Shown: one piece after another, positions 7,966 to 15,362 of the stretch
Layout: every line of letters starts with the position of its first letter
Numbering within the stretch: position 1 is the stretch's first letter
Source of the DNA: Microbacterium sp. 5K110
GTDB taxonomy: Bacteria > Actinomycetota > Actinomycetes > Actinomycetales > Microbacteriaceae
NCBI RefSeq assembly: GCF_005774735.1
Contig: NZ_VBUM01000004.1
Span: 33,172-97,171, forward strand
Direction of reading: 5' to 3'
Length of the DNA: 64,000 bases
Position numbers and translations under genes: made by a program
The notes under the pieces: generated by a model
Database searches by the model: none
Told to the model about the DNA's origin: nothing
Seen by the model: only the letters and a program-made list of their open reading frames with translations

Positions 7966-8210
7966 GCACGACGCTGGTTGCCGCGGAGTCGCTCAGCACC
8001 GCCGACGTCGCGCGAGCGTTCGGTGTGCTCGAGATCGCCGTCAGCCTGCCCGCCTCGCTGTTCGCGCTCTACGCGCAGCATGACCCGCTCCCGCTGCTGG
8101 TGAGCACCCCCTGCCCCGCGTGCGATACCGGGGTTCGGACGTTCGATCTCGAGTCGCGCCTGTTCGGATGCCTCGTCTGCGAGTACGCGAGCGATGAGAG
8201 GGACGCATGA
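7962..8210 (+). CDS. Zinc-ribbon phage protein
   Basis: 82 residues. Two cysteine pairs, CPAC at about 51-54 and CLVC at about 70-73, form a probable zinc ribbon after a helical N-terminus. It is tightly coupled to both neighbours. Likely protein or nucleic-acid binding; no specific role is known. Confidence 0.6.
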   Translation: MSTTLVAAESLSTADVARAFGVLEIAVSLPASLFALYAQHDPLPLLVSTPCPACDTGVRTFDLESRLFGCLVCEYASDERDA

Positions 8211-8431
8211 GCACGCCGCCGACGGGCCGCACGTATGGCGACCGCGAGCAGACGCCTGTCCCGCACCCGGCGAACCGGTGCCCGACGACCGCGACGGAGG
8301 ACCGTCCTCACGCGCCGCATTCCACGCTGACGCACGCGTGCAAGGTCGAGGTCGGCCACGAGGGCGATCACCGCTGCGTGTGCGGGAAGACGTGGCCGCC
8401 GCTCGTCGGCGCGAGGGGAGCGACGGCATGA
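8207..8431 (+). CDS. Small Cys/His phage protein
   Basis: 74 residues ending in CKVEVGHEGDHRCVCGKTW, a Cys-His arrangement seen in short actinophage proteins and probably metal binding. The N-terminal half is Pro/Thr-rich and disordered-looking. Four-base overlaps on both sides. Confidence 0.6.
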   Translation: MSTPPTGRTYGDREQTPVPHPANRCPTTATEDRPHAPHSTLTHACKVEVGHEGDHRCVCGKTWPPLVGARGATA

Positions 8432-8529
8432 CCCCTGAGGACTACATCCCGTGGCAGGTGGGCCTCCCGCTGGCCGCCGTGCTGTGGGTTGTCGTGATCG
8501 GCATGTGGCGGGGCTGGTGGGGACGGTGA
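8428..8529 (+). CDS. 33-residue single-pass membrane peptide
   Basis: Starts MTPEDYIPWQVGLPLAAV and continues into one transmembrane helix with a basic C-terminus (WRGWWGR). It is linked by an ATGA overlap upstream and a GTGA overlap downstream, which is the main reason to accept so short a gene. Confidence 0.55.
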   Translation: MTPEDYIPWQVGLPLAAVLWVVVIGMWRGWWGR

Positions 8530-9413
8530 CCGAGTATCAGGGTGCTGTCCTCGGGCTCGACGAGGAGACGTATCACGCACACCCGGCGCTGTCGTCGACC
8601 GGCGCCCGGCAGTTGCTCGAGGCACCCGCCCGGTTCGAGCACGCTCAGTCGCAGCCGCGCGCGCCGCGGAAGGCGTTCGACGTCGGCACGCTGGCGCATT
8701 CGAAGGTGCTCGGTGTCGGCGCGGGCGTGGCCGTCTACCCGGACGGTGCCGGCGACCACGTGTTCGCTGACCCGGAAACGGGGGAGGAGTTCGACAACGT
8801 GCTCGCGTCGAACGGGGCTGCATCGACGAAGCTCGCGAAGTCGTTCGAGGTGTGGGCACGCACGCAAGGGTTGGTGCCGCTCAAGCGCGCCGAGGCCGAC
8901 GAGGTCAACGCTATGGCGGAGGCGGTGCTGTCGCACCCGACCGCGCGTGTCCTGCTCGAGCAGGCGGGGCATCCCGAGGTGTCCGTGTTCGGCACCGACC
9001 CGGCGACGGGCGTCGAGTGCCGCGCCCGGTTCGACTTCCTCGGCCGGGTCGGCGTCGACCTCAAGACGTTCTACGGGGCGGCGACGCCGGTCAAGTTCGC
9101 GAAGACCGTCGCCGACCACGGATACCACGTGCAGAGCGCGCACTACGAGGACACCCTGTCCTTCATCGGCGAGCAGATCGACGCGTTCGCGTTCATCGTC
9201 GTCGAGAAAGACCCCCCGTATCTCGTCGCCGTGTTCGTCCTCGACGACGACTACCGCGAGATCGGCGCCGCCCGCGCCAAGCGCGCCCGCGAGCTGTTCG
9301 CGGCATCCCGGGATTCGGGCGTGTGGCCCGGCTACCCGTCCCAGATCCAGATCGCGCGCCCGCCGCAGTGGGCCGTCCACGACCACATCGACGCCACGGA
9401 GGCCGAACGATGA
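8526..9413 (+). CDS. RecE/exonuclease VIII-like PD-(D/E)XK nuclease
   Basis: 295 residues from the GTG at 8526. The N-terminus YHAHPALSSTGARQLLEAP is typical of the phage exonuclease family that includes RecE C-terminal domains. Catalytic candidates are D170 (RFDF), D178 and K180 (DLKT), and the Q203-x3-Y207 motif (HVQSAHY). It would resect double-stranded DNA ends for single-strand annealing recombination. The next gene sits where an annealing protein is expected. Confidence 0.8.
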   Translation: MTEYQGAVLGLDEETYHAHPALSSTGARQLLEAPARFEHAQSQPRAPRKAFDVGTLAHSKVLGVGAGVAVYPDGAGDHVFADPETGEEFDNVLASNGAASTKLAKSFEVWARTQGLVPLKRAEADEVNAMAEAVLSHPTARVLLEQAGHPEVSVFGTDPATGVECRARFDFLGRVGVDLKTFYGAATPVKFAKTVADHGYHVQSAHYEDTLSFIGEQIDAFAFIVVEKDPPYLVAVFVLDDDYREIGAARAKRARELFAASRDSGVWPGYPSQIQIARPPQWAVHDHIDATEAER

Positions 9414-10183
9414 CCGACGTTCTGCTGCCTACCGACGAGAAGCCGTCGCGCATCCATAGGCCCGCCGCGGCCCCGGTGCCGCTCCCGGTCGACGACGTCG
9501 CGCAGACGCTCGCCGAGTACACGCGCTACGCCCTGTCGACCGGCGCTCGCCTCGAGATCGATCCGGTGGAGTTCACCGCCGACGGTGAGGTGTGGGTGCC
9601 GCTGTGGCTCCGCGCCGAGCACCCGGAGGCGGCGCGCGCCACGGTCCGACGCGACGGCATCCCGACGGTGGTCTACCGGCGATGGGCGGAGGCGCTACCC
9701 GGCCCGCTGGTTACGACGACCGACGGTCGTCTGTGGCGCGACATCTGGGAGGCGAACCCGACCGAGCGTCTCGAGTCCTACGTGCTCCGCGCAGCGCTCG
9801 CGCGCGCGTTCGCTGACGTCATCGGCGACCGGCCCGAACCGGGCAAGCCGGTTGCACGGCCCGTCGAGCGCAAGTCGGAAGAGTTCATGGCAGACCCGCC
9901 CATCCCCGAGTTCGAGCGGCTGGCGGACGAGATCCTCGCCCGATACGAGGCAGCAGAATCGCCTATCGCGTCGATCGCGGCGTACCCGCAGGAGGCGGCC
10001 GTGATGCCGACGACTCGCGTCGAGTCCCGTCCTGGCCCCACGTCGTCGGCGTCGCGTCCTGCCGTCGTGCCTCGACCTCCGGCGCCGAACGTTCCGCACC
10101 TGGAGAACGTCAAGCCGGTGTCGCGGAAGGCGAAGTCTCGCGGCGATCGGGACAGCGGTCGGCGCGGGGGTGGCCGGTGGTGA
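9410..10183 (+). CDS. Possible divergent annealing protein (RecT/Bet-like)
   Basis: 257 residues starting four bases before the nuclease stop. Residues about 80-140 (ATVRRDGIPTVVYRRWAEA, a W-x-NPTER segment, then LRAALARAFADVIGD) recall the Bet/RecT order of basic strand, W-x-P-x-RM and A-x-RAF helix, but the preceding part of a Bet domain is short or missing. The C-terminal 100 residues are Pro/Ala-rich, ending in a basic tail. The role is inferred mainly from pairing with the RecE-like nuclease. Confidence 0.4.
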   Translation: MTDVLLPTDEKPSRIHRPAAAPVPLPVDDVAQTLAEYTRYALSTGARLEIDPVEFTADGEVWVPLWLRAEHPEAARATVRRDGIPTVVYRRWAEALPGPLVTTTDGRLWRDIWEANPTERLESYVLRAALARAFADVIGDRPEPGKPVARPVERKSEEFMADPPIPEFERLADEILARYEAAESPIASIAAYPQEAAVMPTTRVESRPGPTSSASRPAVVPRPPAPNVPHLENVKPVSRKAKSRGDRDSGRRGGGRW

Positions 10184-10206
10184 CGGTGCGCGCCTCGGAG
10201 GAGGCA

Positions 10207-10386
10207 ATGGCTCCGGTGCTCGCGCTCGGCGACATCCTGACGGTGTGCCGTCGCTGCGGCGTTCCTCGCCGTGAGCATCCGGTCTGGCAGGACGCGGGTC
10301 ACGCCTACGTCGGTCTGACGCAGCGCGAAGCCGAGGCGCTCGTGCAGGAGTCCTCTGGGGGTGAGCTGTCGTGGCCCGCGCAGTGA
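10207..10386 (+). CDS. Small zinc-binding-like phage protein
   Basis: 59 residues from the ATG at 10207, preceded by GGAGGAGG; a GTG at 10180 overlapping the previous stop is the alternative. CRRCGVPRREH suggests a metal site, followed by a helix. It overlaps the next gene by 16 bases. Confidence 0.55.
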   Translation: MAPVLALGDILTVCRRCGVPRREHPVWQDAGHAYVGLTQREAEALVQESSGGELSWPAQ

Positions 10387-10877
10387 AGCACCGTACGGGT
10401 GCGGGTGCGGCGATCAACCCCGACCACGTCGTGATGCACCGGGCGATCGTGGTCGGCGTCGCGGTCACCCTGCTCGCGGCGGTGATGACGTCGTGGCACG
10501 GTCTGTCGCTGATCGCGGAATGGCAGGGGCTCCCTGAGCCGATGCGGTGGCTGACGCCCGTGATGGTGGATGTCCCGCTCGTGGTGCTGACGGCGGCGCG
10601 TGGGGCGCTTGCGAAGCGTGGCATCCGTGCTCGCGGGATGCTCGCCGGGATCGTCGCGCTGACCGTGTTCTCGTCGGCCGCGAACGTCGCTCACACCATC
10701 GCCGGGGCAGACCTGGCATCCGTTCCCCTCTGGGGTGGTGCGGTGACGAACGGTCTGGCGCCGTGGCTCATCCTCGCGATGACGGAAGTCCTGTGGCTCG
10801 TGGTGACGCGTCACCCGGCCCCGCCCCGACCGCCCGCGAAACCGCGGCCGAAGCGACCGAAGGGGGCGGGCTCGTGA
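10371..10877 (+). CDS. DUF2637-like membrane protein
   Basis: 168 residues from a GTG. Four hydrophobic segments (about 24-45, 62-78, 90-110, 125-145) and a Pro/Lys-rich cytoplasmic tail match the actinobacterial and actinophage DUF2637 type. In related mobile elements it accompanies replication or transfer genes; its role is unknown. Confidence 0.6.
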   Translation: MARAVKHRTGAGAAINPDHVVMHRAIVVGVAVTLLAAVMTSWHGLSLIAEWQGLPEPMRWLTPVMVDVPLVVLTAARGALAKRGIRARGMLAGIVALTVFSSAANVAHTIAGADLASVPLWGGAVTNGLAPWLILAMTEVLWLVVTRHPAPPRPPAKPRPKRPKGAGS

Positions 10878-11041
10878 TCGTCCTCCTCATCGCGGCGCTG
10901 CTGCTGACCGCGGCCGCGGCCTACGGGTTCGCTCACGCGCTCGCCCGCGGAGCATGGTCTGGCGTCGTCATCTTCCTCACAGCGTTCGCATTCGCGTCGC
11001 TGCTCGTCATCGCACTCACCCGAGAGGTCATTACGTCATGA
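10874..11041 (+). CDS. Two-helix membrane peptide
   Basis: 55 residues from a GTG overlapping the DUF2637 stop (GTGA). Two transmembrane helices flank a basic turn (HALARGAWSG). Its stop overlaps the next ATG. Unknown function. Confidence 0.55.
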   Translation: MIVLLIAALLLTAAAAYGFAHALARGAWSGVVIFLTAFAFASLLVIALTREVITS

Positions 11042-11457
11042 GCGTGAAGGAGCAGATGGGGTACGCCCTCGCGTGTGACTTCCCGGGCTGCTCGGTCCAG
11101 ACTCGCGACCTCGGCGACTACGGGTTCTGGGGCGACATCGGCTCGGCGGTCGACGAGTGGACCGACCACGACGGGTACTCGGGTGATCTCGGCGACTTCT
11201 GCTACGAACACACGGTCTGGTCCGACGAGGAGGACGAGGAGTCCGACGGCGAGCGGGTGCCGATGCAGCACACGCTCGAGAACCTGTTCGCCCTGGCCGA
11301 GCGGCGTGTGCGGGAACGGATTGACGTGTGCACGCGCAGCGCGCTGCTGAGGCACGAGCGCCGCTGCGCGGACATGGCGCAGCGGGACGCGAACCGCCGA
11401 AGCTACGCAGAGCGTTCGCTGCGCGACTTAGCTGAGCGTCTGGCGGCGCTCCCGTGA
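11038..11457 (+). CDS. Phage early protein with Cys residues, unknown
   Basis: 139 residues. The N-terminal part holds CDFPGCSV and a later C, a possible metal site; the middle is strongly acidic (SDEEDEESDGE); the C-terminus is a long charged helix. It is coupled to both neighbours by four-base overlaps. No family recognised. Confidence 0.55.
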   Translation: MSVKEQMGYALACDFPGCSVQTRDLGDYGFWGDIGSAVDEWTDHDGYSGDLGDFCYEHTVWSDEEDEESDGERVPMQHTLENLFALAERRVRERIDVCTRSALLRHERRCADMAQRDANRRSYAERSLRDLAERLAALP

Positions 11458-11882
11458 CCGGCCCGGGGGAGTTCAAACCGGCGACGGTGGAGCTGATCTG
11501 GGAGCGCGACGAAGGGCGGTGCGCGCTCTGCGGCGTGGGGCTCCACTACCTGCTGCGGGGCGACCTGTGGTCGGCGCATCACCGTGAGGATCGGGGTATG
11601 GGCGGCGTGAAGCGCGCCCGGCACGGGCGGGTACAGCCTCGCGCCTACCTCGCTCTCGCGGCGAACGGTGTCGCGCTGTGCGGCTCGGGAACGACCGGAT
11701 GCCACGGAGACGTGACCCGCGAGAAGGTGCCCGCTCATTACGGGTTCACCGTCTCGCGGATCGGTATCCGCCGCCCGGTGGACGTCCCTATCCGGCACTA
11801 CCTGCACGGGTGGGTGCTCCTGGACAACGACGGCGGGTTCTCGCCTGTCGAGGAGCCTGACGCGAGGGAGCTTGCCGCGTGA
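11454..11882 (+). CDS. HNH-type endonuclease-like protein
   Basis: 142 residues. CALCG near residue 23, SAHHREDRGMGG at about 40, an N-GVALCGSGTTGCHG segment and further Cys/His match an HNH (beta-beta-alpha metal) fold with structural zinc cysteines. Early phage HNH proteins are often nicking or homing-type nucleases. It is embedded in the early operon rather than at the packaging site. Confidence 0.65.
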   Translation: MTGPGEFKPATVELIWERDEGRCALCGVGLHYLLRGDLWSAHHREDRGMGGVKRARHGRVQPRAYLALAANGVALCGSGTTGCHGDVTREKVPAHYGFTVSRIGIRRPVDVPIRHYLHGWVLLDNDGGFSPVEEPDARELAA

Positions 11883-12283
11883 ACGGCTCAGGCGAGGTGG
11901 GGGTGTTCAACCCTCAGGCGGGCGATGCGCGACGCGAGGTCGGCGGCGGCCGTGGTGTCGCCGTAGCTGCTGGCGACGCTCAGGTGGTACTCGAGCCCGG
12001 CAAGATCTCGGGCGGGGTCGACGGGCTGGCTGCGGATGGTGTCCCCGTTGGGGGTGGCGGCTTCGATCACGGCGGTGAGCTTACGGCCGCGGTCAGCTCA
12101 AAAAGCGCTCGTGCTCGGCTGGTTGAGGTTGACGGAGTTGTCATCTATCTCTGCCTGGCGTCGGCGTCGACTCTGGCGGCGTTCGAGGGTAACAGGCTGG
12201 CGATGCTCGTCGCGGCTTCGTGGGCGTTCGACGTGCTGTTCGCGGTGGCTCGGCGCAACATTCGGCGGGTGAGGCGTGCGTGA
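11879..12283 (+). CDS. Small membrane protein with disputed 5' half
   Basis: The frame opens with a GTG that overlaps the HNH stop (GTGA) and ends with a convincing two-segment hydrophobic C-terminus (about residues 80-125, then basic). Codons up to 12070 are the antisense of a better minus-strand gene and give a Gly/Val-rich product. No in-frame start exists between 12070 and the hydrophobic part, so the true N-terminus is unclear. Confidence 0.35.
   Translation: MNGSGEVGVFNPQAGDARREVGGGRGVAVAAGDAQVVLEPGKISGGVDGLAADGVPVGGGGFDHGGELTAAVSSKSARARLVEVDGVVIYLCLASASTLAAFEGNRLAMLVAASWAFDVLFAVARRNIRRVRRA
11888..12070 (-). CDS. Small minus-strand protein nested in the early operon
   Basis: 60 residues from a GTG at 12070. 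It starts MIEAATPNGDTIRS and continues into two helices; nearly every codon ends in C or G, as in real genes here. It runs against all neighbours. No family recognised. Confidence 0.5.
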   Translation of the reverse strand: MIEAATPNGDTIRSQPVDPARDLAGLEYHLSVASSYGDTTAAADLASRIARLRVEHPHLA

Positions 12284-12579
12284 GCCGGCTTATTGGGGAG
12301 GCGTTCGCCGAGTGGCGGGAGTGTCGAGCGGCGTTCGACGAGGTGCTCGAGGCGGCGTATTCGCGCGCGGAGGAGGCGACGAACGGCGCGCTGCTGAACG
12401 CGCGAGGGCGCGAAGCACGGGTGAAGCCTCGGTCGATCTTCTACGGGCCGCAGGTGCGGGCGCTCGCGTACGCGTCGCCGGAGCTGCTCGAGCATTGGGA
12501 GGAGCACCCTCGGGTGACGTACGCCGAGTTCGAGCGGCAGTGGGTTGCGGCGCGGGAGGCGGAGCGGTGGGCATCGTGA
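12280..12579 (+). CDS. Phage early protein, unknown
   Basis: 99 residues from a GTG overlapping the previous stop. Helical: IGEAFAEWRECRAAFDEVLE, then EHPRVTYAEFERQWVAAREAE. No family recognised. The next gene begins at a GTGA overlap. Confidence 0.6.
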   Translation: MSRLIGEAFAEWRECRAAFDEVLEAAYSRAEEATNGALLNARGREARVKPRSIFYGPQVRALAYASPELLEHWEEHPRVTYAEFERQWVAAREAERWAS

Positions 12580-12884
12580 GCGGATGCCAGTACGGGTGCT
12601 GCACGGCGGAGGTCGCGGCGCTCCCCGACGGCGGGTGGAAGAACACCGACAAGGGGTGGGTGATCGACGATCGCCGGGCGGAGCACCTGCGGCGGGAGTG
12701 GGCGGCGACGTCCGCGCGCATCGACCGGATGCAGGCCGACTACCCGAAGTGCAAGGGATGCGGTCAGTCGGCGCTCGCGCTCGACGCGGCCGGGCTGTGC
12801 TCGAAGGTGACCGAATCGCACCGCACGTACCGGGCGCGGCTGGGGTTGTCTCCGGTCCCCGCGGGTCGAGGGGGTCGGCGATGA
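12576..12884 (+). CDS. Cys-rich phage early protein
   Basis: 102 residues. CQYGCC at the N-terminus and CKGCG plus a later Cys suggest zinc binding. A helix (HLRREWAATSARIDRMQ) separates the two. It is directly upstream of, and overlapping, the methyltransferase gene. Unknown role. Confidence 0.6.
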   Translation: MSGCQYGCCTAEVAALPDGGWKNTDKGWVIDDRRAEHLRREWAATSARIDRMQADYPKCKGCGQSALALDAAGLCSKVTESHRTYRARLGLSPVPAGRGGRR

Positions 12885-13711
12885 GCGATCGCACGTGCGC
12901 CTGGTGCCGTGGGCTGATCCCCGCCGCCGCGCGCCGAGACGCCGTGTGCTGCTCCGTGCGGTGCCGGCAGGCTCGGCACCGGTTCAATTCCGGGGTAGGC
13001 GTCGCGACCGACGTCGGCGACGACGTCTTGCGCCTGGCATACGCCGACCCGCCCTACCCGGGGAAGTCACGCCGCTACTACGGCAGCCACCCCGACTACG
13101 CGGGCGAGGTGGATCACACGCGTCTCATCGAGCAGCTCAGCGACGGATACGACGGGTGGGCGTTGTCGACGTCAGCGGAGGCGTTGCAGTCGGTGCTCGC
13201 GATGTGCCCGGCTGGGTCGCGTGTCGCCGTGTGGGTCCGGGGCGAGCGGCCGACCCGTAGCGCGGGCCCGCTGAACGCATGGGAACCGGTCATCTATTGG
13301 GGTGGCAGGCGGGACGCGTCGCGTTCCACCATGGCGGGCGAGAAGGCGTCGCGCCCACCAGGTGGACGCGTCGCGGAGGACCTGCCCGACGCGTCGCGTG
13401 ACACCGGCGCGCCGCGACCCGTCGCGCCGGCCGGCGGTCACGACGCGTCGCGCCGCGCGGCCGCGAGCGGTTCGCTGGTGGCCGCGGTCGACGCGTCGCT
13501 CGGATCCGCGCGACGTGTCGACGTGCTCGCCTATCGTCCGGGTGCCCGCACCACCGAGCCCGCCCGCGTGGTCGGCGCCAAGCCGGCCGCGTTCTGCCGG
13601 TGGGTATTCGATCTCCTCGGCGCGGAACCGCAGGACGACTTCACCGACCTGTTCGCCGGCTCGGGCGGCGTCGCCCGAGCATGGGCCGTGTTCTCGGGAC
13701 GTGCCGCATGA
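12881..13711 (+). CDS. DNA N6-adenine methyltransferase-like protein with in-frame repeat insert
   Basis: 276 residues. An N-terminal zinc-finger-like CAWC...CCSVRC precedes DPPY (residues 56-59), the catalytic motif of N6-adenine or N4-cytosine methyltransferases; DLFAGSGG (256-263) is the SAM-binding motif, giving DPPY-first order. It probably modifies phage DNA against host restriction. Residues about 144-206 are low complexity (repeated DAS and ASR units) and are encoded by a palindromic repeat also found at 40488-40569. Whether the enzyme tolerates this insert is unknown. Confidence 0.75.
   Translation: MSDRTCAWCRGLIPAAARRDAVCCSVRCRQARHRFNSGVGVATDVGDDVLRLAYADPPYPGKSRRYYGSHPDYAGEVDHTRLIEQLSDGYDGWALSTSAEALQSVLAMCPAGSRVAVWVRGERPTRSAGPLNAWEPVIYWGGRRDASRSTMAGEKASRPPGGRVAEDLPDASRDTGAPRPVAPAGGHDASRRAAASGSLVAAVDASLGSARRVDVLAYRPGARTTEPARVVGAKPAAFCRWVFDLLGAEPQDDFTDLFAGSGGVARAWAVFSGRAA
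13366..13448. repeat. Palindromic repeat copy 1, in frame within the methyltransferase
   Basis: The inner 64 bases (13385-13448) match 40506-40569 at 58 of 64 positions; the similarity extends left to the ACGCGT at 13366 (40488 on the right). The inner unit is an imperfect palindrome: GACGCGTCGCGTGAC at its left end faces GTCACGACGCGTC at its right end, enclosing ACCGGC and GCCGGC arms. ACGCGT occurs five times between 13314 and 13496. Confidence 0.85.
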
Positions 13712-14298
13712 CTGCTGAGACTGAGCGGACAATGCTCGATCGCCTGTGCGTCCGGTACGGCCGCACGTACAAGAACGGCGAGTACGTCGGCCGCGAGTTC
13801 GCGCGCGCCGAGCACGTGCCGGTCGGACTCGGGTTCGAGCGCTCGCGCATCGCGGACTTCCTCGCCGTGCGCATGTTCCTGAGCCACGGATACGAGCACC
13901 TATCGACGGCCGAGCGCTCGAGGCTGGCACGCGAGGGGGTCCAGTACTGGCGAGACAAGACGCCGACCCTGATCGGGCACGAGGTCAAGGTGTCACGGTC
14001 GGACTGGCTGGCTGAGCTACGCGATCCGGAGAAGGCAGAAGCGTGGAAGCGCTACTGCCACGGCTGGTATCTGGTCGTGTCGGATGCGGCGATCGTGCGC
14101 GACGGCGAACTACCCGACGGGTGGGGGCTGATGGTGAAGCACGGCAAGTCGTTGCGCACTGTGGTGCGCGCGCCGCGGCTGAAGCCCGAGCCGCTCGACA
14201 TGATGCACACCGCCGCGCTCGTGCGCGCCGTGATGCACACCCAAGCTCGGGATGCCGCAGCGCTGGCGCGCGCCGCGTTCTCGGGACGTGCCGAATGA
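13708..14298 (+). CDS. MmcB-like putative nuclease fold protein
   Basis: 196 residues. ERSRIADFLAVRMF, then GHEVKVSRSDWLAELRDPEKA and HGWYLVVSD resemble the MmcB/PD-(D/E)XK-like family, with D and E-x-K as candidate active-site residues. The segment DGELPDGWGLMV is also typical. It starts four bases before the methyltransferase stop, so the pair may act together on DNA. The function is inferred. Confidence 0.6.
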   Translation: MTAETERTMLDRLCVRYGRTYKNGEYVGREFARAEHVPVGLGFERSRIADFLAVRMFLSHGYEHLSTAERSRLAREGVQYWRDKTPTLIGHEVKVSRSDWLAELRDPEKAEAWKRYCHGWYLVVSDAAIVRDGELPDGWGLMVKHGKSLRTVVRAPRLKPEPLDMMHTAALVRAVMHTQARDAAALARAAFSGRAE

Positions 14299-15362
14299 TG
14301 CCGCGGTTCGCGATGACCTATGTCATCTACTGGCCCGAGCGGGCAGTGCTGAAGGTGGGGCGCACGTCGCAGTGGTCCCGTATCGAGGCGATGACGTCGA
14401 CCGGGGGGCACGTGCTGGTGCTGGCTCGGGGGACGGATGCCACGTGGGAGCGGGAGGCGCTGCGGGTGCTGGCCCGGTGGTTCCCAGGCGCGTTCCGATC
14501 CGAGCTGGACGCGTGGTCGCTCATGCCGTACGGCCGCGGCTGGACCGAGTGTTTCACCGTCCCCGAGGACTACCTGCCGTTGGCGGTGGATCTGTGTTTC
14601 GAGGGCTTTGCGAGAGGGAACGAGACGGGTGTCAACGAGGAGCGTTCAGCGGAGGATCAGCGCGGCCGATCTCGACTTCGTCGGGTATCTACGGGCGCCG
14701 CACGAGGCGAAGCCGACGGCGATCGGGCTGTGGACGAAAGCGACGGACGTAGCGGGCCGGTGCCTGCTGGTGCCGGAGCTGATCGCCGCGGCGATCTACC
14801 CGGGCGAGGCCGCCGCGGCGTTGGTGGTACGGCACGTGTTGATGCTCGAGGAGTCGGGGTTTCTCCTGCGGTACGAGCACGAGGGCGACGAGCTGCTAGC
14901 GCTGCTGCATCCGCTGCGGGCCGACAAGCGCGGGGCGGTGTCGGACTACCCGCCGCCGCCTCCGCGGGGGGTTCCTCGGAATCCCGTGGCTATGGAGGGG
15001 GAGCGGGTGAGCGCGCGGGAGCGGGCGGAGGCGCGGGTGCGTGCCGAGCAGGCCGAGCGGGAGGGCGAGTGGGCAGCGTGGCGGGAGCGGGGCGAGCGCT
15101 CCGCGCCGCCGCGTCGGCCGCTGCTGCTGGACGCCCCGCCGATCGGCTGCGTGGATCACCCGAACGGTCGGCGGGCGGACTGCGGACCCTGCGGCACGGC
15201 TCGCCGTCAGCACGACCGGTGGGTGGCGCAGCAGCGGTACACGGAGCAGCTCACGCGGTGGGAGGAGGAGAGCGATGCAGACGATGCGAAGCCGTGGTGA
15301 CGCGTGCGTTCCGCTCGCGGAGCGCCGCACGGCCGCCGACGACGCGTTCGACGAGTTCCTGA
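14295..15362 (+). CDS. GIY-YIG/T5orf172-like protein, frame runs on past its natural end
   Basis: Residues 1-110 resemble a T5orf172/Mug113 (GIY-YIG superfamily) domain: MTYVIYWPERAVLKVGRTSQW, a conserved Glu in TWEREALR, and GWTECF. No stop occurs in this frame until 15362, although from 14629 another frame is clearly coding. The real gene probably ended near 14640 before an indel, or is joined to the next by frameshift. Only the first 345 bases are well supported. Confidence 0.45.
   Translation: MMPRFAMTYVIYWPERAVLKVGRTSQWSRIEAMTSTGGHVLVLARGTDATWEREALRVLARWFPGAFRSELDAWSLMPYGRGWTECFTVPEDYLPLAVDLCFEGFARGNETGVNEERSAEDQRGRSRLRRVSTGAARGEADGDRAVDESDGRSGPVPAGAGADRRGDLPGRGRRGVGGTARVDARGVGVSPAVRARGRRAASAAASAAGRQARGGVGLPAAASAGGSSESRGYGGGAGERAGAGGGAGACRAGRAGGRVGSVAGAGRALRAAASAAAAGRPADRLRGSPERSAGGLRTLRHGSPSARPVGGAAAVHGAAHAVGGGERCRRCEAVVTRAFRSRSAARPPTTRSTSS
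14629..15300 (+). CDS. Winged-helix protein, candidate replication initiator
   Basis: 223 residues from the GTG at 14629. Residues 8-95 (RRISAADLDF, LWTKATDVAGRCLLVPELI, HVLMLEESGFLLRYEHEGDELL) follow the pattern of phage winged-helix replisome-organiser proteins. A helical charged region follows, then CVDHPNGRRADCGPC, a probable zinc site, and an acidic C-terminus. No other replication gene is visible, which supports the idea without proving it. There may be a frameshift link with the preceding gene. Confidence 0.45.
   Translation: MSTRSVQRRISAADLDFVGYLRAPHEAKPTAIGLWTKATDVAGRCLLVPELIAAAIYPGEAAAALVVRHVLMLEESGFLLRYEHEGDELLALLHPLRADKRGAVSDYPPPPPRGVPRNPVAMEGERVSARERAEARVRAEQAEREGEWAAWRERGERSAPPRRPLLLDAPPIGCVDHPNGRRADCGPCGTARRQHDRWVAQQRYTEQLTRWEEESDADDAKPW

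Noticed and set aside
13314..13496. Possible CRISPR array from repeated ACGCGT units
   Set aside because: Spacing is irregular, there is no conserved 24-40 bp repeat with unique spacers, and the stretch is in frame within a methyltransferase.
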